DNA of 64,000 nucleotides from Nematostella vectensis (taxonomy: Eukaryota; Cnidaria; Anthozoa; Actiniaria; Edwardsiidae). Below, piece by piece: positions 24,201 through 36,200 of the stretch. The position numbers and the translations under genes were made by a program. Location of the stretch: contig NC_064048.1 in the NCBI RefSeq assembly GCF_932526225.1, forward strand, positions 11,046,688-11,110,687. The letters run 5' to 3'. Under the pieces are notes generated by a model. It saw only the letters and a list, made by a program, of their open reading frames with translations, searched no databases and had not been told where the DNA came from. Within the stretch, counting starts at the first letter, position 1, and every line of letters begins with the position of its first letter.

Positions 24201-27200
24201 GTTAAGGGGTATGGGTGGGGTTAAGGGGTATGGGTGGGGTTAAGGGGTATGGGTGGGGTTAAGGGGCTGGGTGGGGTTAAGGGGTCTGTGTGGGGTTAAG
24301 GGGTCTGGGTGGGGTTAAGGGGTCTGGGTGGGGTTAAGGGGTCTGGGTGGGGTAAAGGGGTCTGGGTGGGGTAAAGGGGTGTTGGTGGGGTAAAGGGGTC
24401 TGGGTGGGGTTAACGGGTCTGGGTGGGGTAAAGGGGTCTGGGTGCGGTTAAGGGGTATGGGTGGGGTTAAGGGGTATGGGTGGGGTTAAGGGGTATGGGT
24501 GGGGTTAAGGGGTATGGGTGGGGTTAAGGGGTCTGTGTGGGGTTAAGGGGTCTGGGTGGGGTTAAGGGGTCTGGGTGGGGTTAAGGGGTCTGGGTGGGGT
24601 AAAGGGGTCTGGGTGGGGTAAAGGGGTGTTGGTGGGGTAAAGGGGTCTGGGTGGGGTTAACGGGTCTGGGTGGGGTTAAGGGGTCTGGGTTGGGTTAAGG
24701 GGTCTGGGTTGGGTTAAAGAGTCTGGGTGGGGTTAAGGGGTCTGGGTGGGGTTAAGGGGTCTGGGTTGGGTTAAGGGGTCTGGGTGGGGTTAAGGGGTCT
24801 GGGTTGGGTTAAAGAGTCTGGGTGGGGTTAAGGGGTATGGGTGGGGTTAAGGGGTCTGGGTGGGGTTAAGGGGTCTGGGTGGGGTTAAGGGGTATGGGTG
24901 GGGTTAAGGGGTCTGGGTGGGGTTAAGGGGTCTGGGTGGGGTTAAGGGTTCTGGGTGGGGTAAAGACTACGGTCTTAAACTCCACGGCCCCCGTAACGCG
25001 AAAGCCTTTCGAGGATTCACCCACAATTGATCTAGGTAGCCGGACTTTTTTGTACCAGTCCACATACCAATATAAATTTGCAGACAAGTCGAGGGAATGC
25101 AAAAATCTTCCTGATACAAATATCTGTCTATTTTTGCTTCCTATGGTTTAACAATAGCGCTACCACGCGACCGTGTCACCGACAATAGGCCTTTTGTTTT
25201 CGAAACATAGCCTAGCTTAAAATGACGCGGATCGAAATGGTGTAAAACGCTAGATAGCCAATCACCGACTAGTCACTTCAATTAAAGATTCGTCCGACCT
25301 CTGATATATAAACGGGCCCGTGACATCATGTCTCAATCCGCTAATCGAGCATACTTTATGAAGTCCTCATTAGCAACCTAGCGAAAAACAACTGACGAAG
25401 GTCTCTTCATTAAGAGTCCGAAACCGGTCTTGTAAACGCTATAACCGCCCGCCGATTTTTCATCAAACGATGACATCGGAAGGCACCTTAGACGAGATGA
25501 GCGAGCCCTCTCTCAGAAAAAGCCAGTTTTAGCCAAAGTGCACTTTGAATTCTACGAGTTACAGTGGCGATTCTCGGCAGCCTCAAATCTTCCTGTTTGA
25601 TTTTAAGAAATCTATTAAAACAGGAGTGAGCTGTACTGCAGATATGTCCTAAATAACTCTAAGAAACTTAACATGCACAAAGAAAGCGCTTATGTCAGGT
25701 CGAGCAACGCTCCTATAGACGTGAAACATTAAAGAACGACAAATTCCACCACAAAGACATATAATATGTCACCTAAGGTTTTTGTCACCTCATAAACCAC
25801 GTCTAGCGTATATCGTCCTCCGTAGATCCATTTCTGCGGCATATAACGCTTAAGCAAAAGTGTAATCTCAAAGACACTACGCACTTTATTTACTTCATCA
25901 GAAGTCTATAAAAGGGCGAAAGATTCATTGATTTAAATATCCTTGATGTCCATAGCTTACTGAAACTTTTTAGTACACGCATTCTCTCCTCTTGCCACCC
26001 TCTTAGTTATAAGAAGGGTTTGTGTCTAGGGAGATGGCCTACGTCCGTTAAGAACAAATTCCTCACTTGCCACCTTCTAAGCCGAAATTCGCAACTTATT
26101 CTAGATACGGTTACGCGATTTCACAACATACATAACGGCGAGTGTTGAATTCACGGACAGGCAAAATGCGTTTTGAGGCAAACATGGCATCTGATAAACG
26201 AATCTAAACATTTTGTCATGAGGTTCCACCCGGCTAAACAGAATCTTTTAAAGATTCTTATAAAAAACTGGCAACTTATCACAGATCTCAGCCTCATACG
26301 GCTAGAATCTTTAATGAACCTATAGTCTCTTATAGAAAGGAGAAACCGCTTATAGACTTTTAAGTCAGAGCTACAATCTCCCATAAAGGACTAGGTATCA
26401 AAGCAGATTTATTTGCAATTGTGGCGGGTGTGGCTGTTGGCAATATTACACAACTGGGTGGGGTTAAGGGGTCTGGGTGGGGTAAAGGGGTCTGGGTGGG
26501 GTAAAGGGGTGTTGGTGGGGTAAAGGGGTCTGGGTGGGGTTAACGGGTCTGGGTGGGGTTAAGGGGTCTGGGTTGGGTTAAGGGGTCTGGGTGGGGTTAA
26601 GGGGTATGGGTGGGGTTAAGGGGTCTGGGTGGGGTTAAGGGGTCAGGGTGGGGTTAAGGGGTATGGGTGGAGTTAAGGGGTATGGGTGGGGTTAAGGGGT
26701 ATGGGTGGGGTTAAGGGGTATGGGTGGGGTTAAGGGGTCTGGGTGGGGTTAAGGGGTCTGGGTGGGGTTAAGGGGTAAGGATGGTATGAGGGGGTTGGCT
26801 AGGGGTTGAAAGAATAGGATGGGATTTCGGAAGTGTTGGGTCAAGGGGTAAGGGTGGTATGAGGGGTTAGTTGGGTCAAGGATGGTATAAGGGGTTAGGT
26901 GGGGTCAAGGATGGGATATGGGGTTAGGTGGGGTTAGGTGGGGTCAAGGATGGTATAAGGGGTTAGGTGGGGTCAAGGATGGTATAAGGGGTTAGGTGGG
27001 GTCAAGGATGGTATAAGGGGTTAGGTGGGGTCAAGGATAGTATAAGGGGTTAGGTGGGGTCAAGGATGGTATAAGGGGTTAGGTGGGGTCAAGGATGGTA
27101 TAAGAGGTTAGGTGGGGTCAAGGATGGTATAAGGGGTTAGGTGGGGTCAAGGATGGTATAAGCGGTTAGGTGGGGTCAAGGATGGTATAAGGGTTAGGTG

Positions 27201-30200
27201 GGGTCAATGATGGAATAAGGGGTTAGGTGGGGTTAGGTGGGGTCAAGGATGGTATAAGGGTTAGGTGGGGTCAATGATGGTATAAGGGGTTAGGTGGGGT
27301 CAAGGATGGTATAAGGGGTTAGGTGGGGTCAAGGATGGTATAAGGGGTTAGGTGGGGTTAGGTGGGGTCAAGGATGGTATAAGGGGTTAGGTGGGGTCAA
27401 GGATGGTATAAGGGGTTATGTGGGGTCAAGGATGGTATAAGGGGTTAGGTGGGGTCAAGGATGGTATAAGGGGTTAAGTGGGGTCAAGGATGGTATAAGG
27501 GGTTAGGTGGAGTCAAGGATGGTATAAGAGGTTAGGTGGGGTTAGGTGGGGTCAAGGATGGTATAAGGGGTTAGGTGGGGTTAGGTGGGGTCAAGGATGG
27601 TATAAGGGGTTAGGTGGGGTCAAGGATGGTATAAGGGGTTAGGTGGGGTTAGGTGGGGTCAAGGATGGTATAAGGGGTTAGGTGGGGTTAGGTGGGGTCA
27701 AGGATGGTATAAGGGGTTAGATGGGGTTAGGTGGGGTCAAGGATGGTATAAGGGGTTAGGTGGGGTCAAGGATGGTATAAGGGGTTAGGTGGGGTCAAGG
27801 ATGGTATAAGGGGTTAGGTGGGGTCAAGGATGGTATAAGGGGTTAGGTGGGGTCAAGGATGGGATAAGGGGTTAGGTGGGGTTAGGTGGGGTCAAGGATG
27901 GTATAAGGGGTTAGGTGGGGTCAAGGATGGTATAAGGGGTTAGGTGGGGTCAAGGATGGGATAAGGGGTTAGGTGGGGTTAGGTGGGGTCAAGGATGGTA
28001 TAAGGGGTTAGGTAGGGTTAGGTGGGGTCAAGGATGGTATAAGGGGTTAGGTAGGGTCAGGTTGGGTCAAGGATGGTATAAGGGGTTAGGTGGGGTTATG
28101 GTTGAGGTCAAGGATGGTATAAGGGGTTAGGTGGGGTTATGGTTGAGGTCAAGGTATAGGGCGGGGATGAGGGTTAGCATGGGGTTTAGGGAGTAGGGGT
28201 TATAGTGTTTACGGTGGTTTGTGTCATTACCTGACTTGTGGATAGTCTCCAAGGAGAGCTGAGAGCCTGACAAACAAGATTTCATGATAAACAACATGTA
28301 ACACTGCACTAACAAAGGGGCAGTAATATGAATGATGATGACATAAGTCTCAATATTTCAAACGTCGTGCGGTTGGCTGTATGCAGAATCGTGATTGACA
28401 AGTATAAAAATATATTACCTCTTTTAAAAAGGGAGAATCCACCTCTAGATAACGAGTGACGACATACAAGCAGAAGAGGTGACGGTCAATCCCTGGGGAA
28501 AAACAAGCACAAGGATCTTAATACAAGCACAAGGATCTTAATACAAGCACAAGGATCTTAATACAAGCACAAGGATCCTAATACAAGCACAAGGATCCTA
28601 ATACAAGCACAAGGATCTTAATACAAGCACAAGGATCTTAATACAAGCACAAGAATCCTAATACAAGCACAAGGATCTTAATACAAGCACAAGGATCCTA
28701 ATACAAGCACAAGGATCCTAAAACAAGCACAACGATCTTAATACAAGCACAAGGATCTTAATACAAGCACAAGGATACAACATTACCTCGCTACAACGTT
28801 ACCTCGCTACAACGTCACCTCGCTACAACGTTACCTCGCTACAAAGTTACCTCGCTACAAAGTTACCTCGCTACAAAGTTACCTCGCTACAACATTACCT
28901 TGCTACAAAGTCACCTCGCTACAAAGTCACCTCGCTACAAAGTCACCTCGCTACAACGTTACCTCGCTACAACGTTACCTCGCTGCGTTACCTCGCTGCG
29001 TTACCTCGCTACAAAGTTACCTCGCTACAACGTTACCTCGCTACAACGTTACCTCGCTACAACGTTACCTCGCTACAACGTTACCTCGCTACAAAGTTAC
29101 CTCGCTACAACGTTACCTCGCTACAACGTTACCTCGCTACAACGTTACCTCGCTACAAAGTTACCTCGCTACAACGTTACCTCGCTACAAAGTTACCTCG
29201 CTTCAACGTTACCTCGCTACAACGTTACCTCGCTACAATGTTACCTCGCTACAACGATACCTCGCTACAACGTTACCTCGCTACAACGTTACCTCGCTAC
29301 AAAGTTACCTCGCTACAAAGTTACCTCGCTACAAAGCTACCTCGCTACAAAGCTACCTGCTACAACGTTACCTCGCTACAACGTTACCTCGCTACAAAGT
29401 TACCTCGCTACAACGTTACCTCGCTACAACATTACCTTGCTACAAAGTCACCTCGCTACAAAGTCACCTCGCTACAAAGTCACCTCGCTACAAAGTTACC
29501 TCGCTACAACGTTACCTCGCTACAACGTTACCTCGCTGCGTTACCTCGCTGCGTTACCTCGCTACAAAGTTACCTCGCTACAACGTTACCTCGCTACAAC
29601 GTTACCTCGCTGCGTTACCTCGCTACAAAGTTACCTCGCTACAACGTTACCTCGCTGCGTTACCTCGCTACAAAGTTACCTCGCTACAACGTTATCTCGC
29701 TACAACGTTACCTCGCTACAAAGTTACCTCGCTACAACGTTACCTCGCTACAAAGTTACCTCGCTTCAACGTTACCTCGCTACAAAGTTACCTCGCTACA
29801 ACGATATTTTTAATAGATTTTCCTCTATATCATAAAATCGAGGACCTCTTTCTAACGATACCTCGATTTTACGATACATTTTCTTTCTCCCGAGGCACAT
29901 CGTAAAATCCAGGTTCCACTGTAGATGAGGGAAGTTTCCAGTTGCTCACCTTGTCCTGCCATGCACTGTCTAAACCCATCAACATGGCGTTGTACCGCCT
30001 TCTGGAAAAGCTCTCTCCGCTGTTTTTTCTGTAACAACACAAAGAAACTTATTTACCGACTTTATTTTCAGTTGATGCAGCGCATTGCGGACGAACGCTC
30101 CTTCACAGAAATAGCTTGTAATAGGGCGAACTCTCTGTGTAATGGGCGAACTCTCTGTGTAATGGGCGAACTCTCTGTGTAATGGGCGAACTCTCTGTGT

Positions 30201-33200
30201 AATGGGCGAACTCTCTGTGTAATGGGCGAACTCTCTGTGTAATGGGCGAACTCTCTGTGTAATGGGCGAACTCTCTGTGTAATGGGCGAACTCTCTGTGT
30301 AATGGGCGAACTCTCTGTGTAATGGGCGAACTCTCTGTGTAATGGGCGAACTCTCTGTGTAATGGGCGAACTCTCTGTGTAATAGGCGAACTCTCTGTGT
30401 AATAGGCAAACTCTCTGTGTAATGAGCGAACTCTCTGTGTAATGGGCGAACTCTATGTATAATGGGCGAACTCTCTGTGTAATGGGCGAACTCTCTGTGT
30501 AATGGGCGAGCTCTCTGTGTAATGGGCAAACTCTCTGTGTAATGGGCAAACTCTCTGTGTAATGGGCGAACTCTCTGTGTAATGGGCGAACTCTCTGTGT
30601 AATGGGCGAACTCTCTGTGTAATGGGCGAACTCTGTGTAATGGGCGAACTCTCTGTGTAATGGGCGAACTCTATGTGTAATGGGCGACCTCTCTTTGTAA
30701 TGGGCGAACTCTCTGTGTAATGAGCGAGCTCTCTGTGTAATGGGCGAACTCTCTGTGTAATGGGCAAGCTCTCTTTGTAATGGGCGAACTCTCTGTGTAA
30801 TGAGCGAACTCTCTGTGTAATGGGCGAACTCTCTGTGTAATGGGCAAGCTCTCTGTGTATTGGGCGAGATAACAGAGTGCATAATACTCACTGATAGCTC
30901 TGGATTGACCATGCCATAGACGAACCGCGTCGACTCGTTAGTGCAGGGCCGTACAGTCTCAGTACGCCCTTCCCTAAAAACAACATGAAGAAGAAAATAT
31001 GTTGGTGGTAGTAGATGTATAAAATAAAGCGTGAAGCATTTTGCGGGTTGGTAATTGTGCTTTCTTGGACCCCTCCCCTATGTAAATAATAAATTGATAG
31101 TATAATACCTATGACTGCACCCCCCTCCCCCCCCCCCCCCCCCCCCACCACCACCCTCGGCCACTCCTGGGAACGCGCCAGAAATATGCCATACCTGAAG
31201 AGCCTGGTCATGGACGATTCGTAAGTAAGATCCACACGGCCTTGGTCCTGGTCACGACAAAAATGAAAGACAGGTTACTTAAGTCTTTGTGTACTGCAAA
31301 TACGAAGGGCCTTTGGGTACTTTTAATACAATTCTATGGTTTTCTTGAGTTTTCTTTTAGTTTTGCATGTGATGTAAACATGGAAATTCTAGTGAACTTG
31401 TTTATTTTCATTCACATATTAATATTTTCTTTATAAGTTCTCCATTGTTTAGTTTACTTTTTTTATAATTCAAAGCATTTCCTTTTTTCCTTTTCAAATA
31501 TTGATGTACACATCCCACAAATAGCTGAGTTTTAAATAGATACCAAATATTAGAAAAAAAAAAGATCAACTTTAAAGAGTTACCTTGTAGTATGCCAGTT
31601 GTAGAGCCATTTGAATGAAGGCATCAGGACTGGAAGAGATGAAGAGTAAAGAGCATTGAAAATGCAGCATTTGAAGAACCAACCAAATCCTCTGCTATTC
31701 GTGAATAAGCTGTTTTGTTTTTGTTTAGAATATTCAAAACTCTTTTTTCAAGATAATGCTTTTCCAGCTGTTTGTAGGACGGATTGACATTCACCAATAA
31801 AATGGAAAGCTATTGCGATTATTTCTATGCAAAATTGTAAATAACGTTATTTAGAAAACTTCTCAAAATAATCCGTTTTGAAAGATTAACATAAGTGTGG
31901 CTGTCAAGGGCTCTTTAGATAGATAAGAGATAATGACTGTACCTGGTCTTGCATTTTTTCATAATTCCTTTACCTGCAATGATAAGGGTAAATCATGATG
32001 TCATTGCAGATACTCCGATACAACTTGTAAAAGTAATCTAAGATATCTATACAGTATCTTATTCCCTATACATTTCAAAGTCTTGGCTATCCAGGGGTTT
32101 GGCTTCTGATAGGCCAATATGCACATGTACTTAGAAATTTAGTATAGTTTTTGGGTGAAGGACTCGAGGGCTCAGGTATACTGTCTGAATCATAGTCGAT
32201 TAGAAAAAAACAAATGTTCTGGAAGCCCCAGTAGTGCAGAGCACAATTCAGCCAACAATCCTTGACATTTTTCATGTTTTTAAGAGAGGAGTTTTATCTT
32301 AAAGAGTGGCCATTGTACATACTTGGGAACACGCCCTAGCTACGCCCCTGCAATCAACGCTACCCATGACCCACAGAAACCAGAGAGCTTACCAAACTTG
32401 TTGTTGACAAAAATGTGTAAGTCCAGGTCATTGATTAATTCTTCTGCTTTTGATTGACAGGTTTCAATGATCTCCACACACTGGATATAAAAGACAAGAT
32501 GGTGGTGACTCTAATAGAATAGCCTATAAGAAATGAGGTACATTCCACTCTTGTCTTACACGTAATGGACACCCTGGTTGCTTAGGAGACAGGGCCATGG
32601 CGCGGTGGGGCACTTTAGGCATGTACCCCCCCCCCCATTACTTTTTTTCAAATATTATTATAAGGAAATGACCAGTTGCTCAGTGGGCTTCAAGTATATT
32701 TTGTAAAGAGAATGACAATCATGCACATTTGTATTGTGGCATAACCATCTCAGTAGATTTCGGCTAGCAAGTTCTTGTGGCAACTTCACTGCTGTTGATA
32801 TAGGAATCCCAACTTAATGGGTTCCCCTCCACACCAAATACATCATATGTATAGGTATTGTGGGGTAGTAGCCAATAGTATGAATATTAAAAATGAGATT
32901 ATAAGGTTAGTGGCAGTTAGGTTGCAAGCATAGTTGATGTCAATGTAATTAAAATGATTATATAGTGGTAGTCAGGGCGCTGTTAGCAATACGAAGCGTT
33001 AGTATGAGATGTTATGCGGATTTTAATGATAGTTTAATGTACTAGAGGACCTTTAATCTGTAAGAACAGCGACATCGACTCTGATGCAAAGTTTTGAGGG
33101 GTTAGCGTGGTTATAGTTTGCTATAAAAGTAGTAAGCGCATCGTTGGGTATAGTATTTGAAATTTATTTTAATTGCTTACAAATCCCTCATGTGCGTCTC

Positions 33201-36200
33201 CCGCAAACCAACAATGTACAGCTATGTATAAGTAGAACTTTTGTAATACGTAAAAAGACGCCTTCACCAATCTGTACAAAATATAAGAAGTATAATATTC
33301 CGTTCTTATTTTATATAATGTAATTTTAGTGTAAACAATATACAGTACCGCTCACGAACATAGGGACACTGTTCGCGAAACTTTCGCGAACATATAGACA
33401 CGCTGTTCGCGAACAGATGCAAAATAAACGGTTTGACGAACGGTAACGTGGGGCTTAATAACAGCTAGAAAAGCGAGAAGCCATTTATTTGACAAAGACT
33501 TGTAATAGACAGAGAATTAGTTTGGGGAATGAATGCCGATCACTTGATATTCCTTGAAGATTTTCGAATGTGTGTTAACTGCTAGCGAATACTTTTAAAC
33601 AGCGGGAAGCCATTTATTTGACAAAGCAAAGACTTGTACTAAACACGGGAGAATTAGTTTGAGGAGGGAATGCCGATCGCTTGATATTCTTCGAAGATTG
33701 TCGAATGTGTGTTAACTGCTAGCGAATACTTTGAAAAGCGGGAAGCCATTTATTTGACAAAGCAAAGACTTGTACTAAACACGGGAGAATTAGTTTGAGG
33801 AGGGAATGCCGATCGCTTGATATTCTTCGAAGATTTTCGAAATGTGTGAAAACTGCTAGCGTAGACTTAATAACAACGGGAAGCCATCGTTTGACAAAGA
33901 CATGCAATAAACACAGGAGAATTAGTTTGAGGAAGGAATGCCGCTCGCTTGATATTATTCGAAGATTTTGGAATGTGCGTTAACTGCCAGCGAATACTTT
34001 TGAACACTGGGAAGCCATTTATTTGACAAAAACTTGTATTAGACACGGGAGAATTAGTTTGACGAAGGAATGCCGATCGCTTGATATTCTTCGAAGATTT
34101 TCGAATGTGTGAAAACTGTTAGTAGTAGTCGTTTGTGTTCGAATACATGAGTCAGCGACAACATGCTCTACAGACTGCTTATGACTCGTCATAAAGTTCC
34201 GCTCGCGCTAGTTTACCAGCCAAAGCAAAATAAATAACATCTAACGACAGACATCACATATCACTCCATGTTCGAGTGAGTTTGGTTTTGGAGTCTTACA
34301 TTTTCGCCATTTAAACTTTTTTTAAATAATAATAAACGACGGAACGCAATTCGCAAAGCACCCTGTTCACTTAGATAGGGGATATAAACCCAGAATGTGT
34401 GACGTTGAGTGAAAATATCGCGGCAGAGACATTTGTATCAAAATTATTTTAATATAACAATATGAACCACCACAAGAAACACCCCAAGACGGTTCTTTTA
34501 AGAACCCCCAAAAAAGTTATAAGTCAATGATCATGCATAAGTGTCTGTTTTAAAATCCCCAAAGTCGTTAACTTGAATAAAAAAGCGATATGCATTCCAT
34601 CGCTCAAATAAAAACTACGGTGAATAAGAGATCGAAATATTATATTTCCCAGCTCCCCGCTGTCTTCCCGCTAGCAGTTAACACACATTCCAAAATCCTC
34701 GAATAATATCAAGCGATCGGCATTTCTTTCTCAAACTAATTCTCCCGTGTTTAGTTCATGTCTTTGTCAAATAATGGCTCCCCGCTGTTCAAGTCTTTGC
34801 TAGCAATTTTCACACATTCGAAAATCTTCGAAGAATATCAAGCGATCGGCATCCCTTTCCCAAACTAATTCTCCCGTGTCTAATACAAGTTCCTTGTCAA
34901 AAAAATGGCTTCCCAGTGTTTAAAAGCATTCGCTAGCAGTTTTCACACAATCGACAATCTTCGAAGAATATCAAGCGATCGGCATTCCCTCCTCAAACTT
35001 ATTCTCCCGTGTTTAGTACAAGTCTTTGCTTTGTCAAATAAATGGCTTCCCGCGGTTCAAAATTATTCGCTAGCAGTTTTCACACATTCAAAAATCATCG
35101 AAGAATATCAAGCGATCGGCATTCCTTCCCCAAATTAATTCTCCCGTGTGTAATACAAGTATTTGTTAAATAAATGGCTTCCCGCTGTTAAAATGTATCC
35201 GCTAGCAGTTGCCACACATTCGACAATCTTCGAAGAATATCAAGCGATCGACGTTCCTTCCCTCTTAGGGGCAAGCTTTTGAGAATAAACTAACTTTTGT
35301 GCCTGCGTCTGCCCTCGTAAATCCACGATCGAATCCTTCGCATGCTTTGGCTTTCACCCGCCATCTTTATCGTCTTTATTTCTCAAACTTGAAAGTGTCT
35401 TGTCTTGATCGTCTACAAATTTTTGAACTCGAGGCATATCAGACTATAACTGAATTTGTTGCTTCTAATTTTAACGATAACCATAGCTCTCAGCTGACTT
35501 TTAAACGAACAATTTATTTGAATCGCTTGCAGAACTCCTGTATGTATTTTAAGTGAGTATCAGTAGGTCTTCGGTTACACGTTACGAGTTCCCGTTTGTT
35601 AAACGGTTTGTCCCGGTCTGTTCGCGAACGGTGTTCGCGAATTTCGCAAACAATCTCGCGAACATATGTCCACATGTTAGAGAGCGGTACTGTATGACAT
35701 CTTCTTTCCTAACTACAAAACCTAGTTGTAAAAATATATCCCTGACGTGTCTTTTGTAATATATGAAAGGACATTTGTATTAATCTGTTAAAAAAAGCAA
35801 TGATTGTATAGCGGTCAAGAGGATGACAATCATGCACAGATAGAAGCATTAAATGGTGGATACTCACAGGTGCTGGAATGTCCCATTCCAGTCGGGTAGG
35901 CTGTGGTAAGACCTCAAACTGGAGTTCACCCTTGCAGTGGCCATCTTCTCGATATCTACAGAGAGAAGCAGTGAGATCAATAACAGAGAGATCTCTACAG
36001 AGAGAAGCAGTGAGATCAATAACAAAGAGATCTCTACAGAGAGAAGCAGTGAGATCAATAACAGAGAGATATCTACAGAGAGAAGCAGTGAGATCAATAA
36101 CAGAGAGATATCTACAGAGAGAAGCAGTGAGATCAATAACAGAGAGATATCTACAGAGAGAAGCAGTCAGATCAATAACAGAGAGATATCTACAGAGAGA

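Larger units (their letters stand above)
12263..32480 (-). other. CPT1: CPT1 exons 18-28: C-terminal catalytic half and stop
   Basis: Exons in transcript order: 18, 32393-32480; 19, 31943-31973; 20, 31584-31629; 21, 31195-31247; 22, 30892-30973; 23, 29950-30028; 24, 28419-28492; 25, 28231-28266; 26, 22603-22680; 27, 21811-21903; 28, 12263-12328. Exons 19-22 encode the CoA- and carnitine-contact region ([12 protein letters not shown], then [20 protein letters not shown]). Exons 25-27 encode [15 protein letters not shown] and [16 protein letters not shown]. Exon 28 encodes [21 protein letters not shown] and stop, similar to the end of vertebrate CPT1. Intron 27 is about 9.5 kb. Confidence 0.92.

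Noticed and set aside
22720-28160. Interstitial telomere array
   Set aside because: The units are GGGGTTAAGGGGTCTGGGTG and a 30-bp relative, not TTAGGG runs, and they sit inside a CPT1 intron.
28900-29835. 311-codon ORF of a YNVTSLQR-type repeat
   Set aside because: Translation of the 16-bp array inside CPT1 intron 23; three units give 48 bp, which keeps the frame open.
30103-30912. 269-codon minus-strand ORF of [15 protein letters not shown]-type repeats
   Set aside because: Translation of the 20-bp array (three units give 60 bp). Its last residues overlap real CPT1 exon 22, but the rest is intron.
33474-34125. 130-bp tandem repeats as an independent minisatellite
   Set aside because: The same units recur inverted at 34665-35265 inside TA-flanked termini, so they belong to the foldback transposon.
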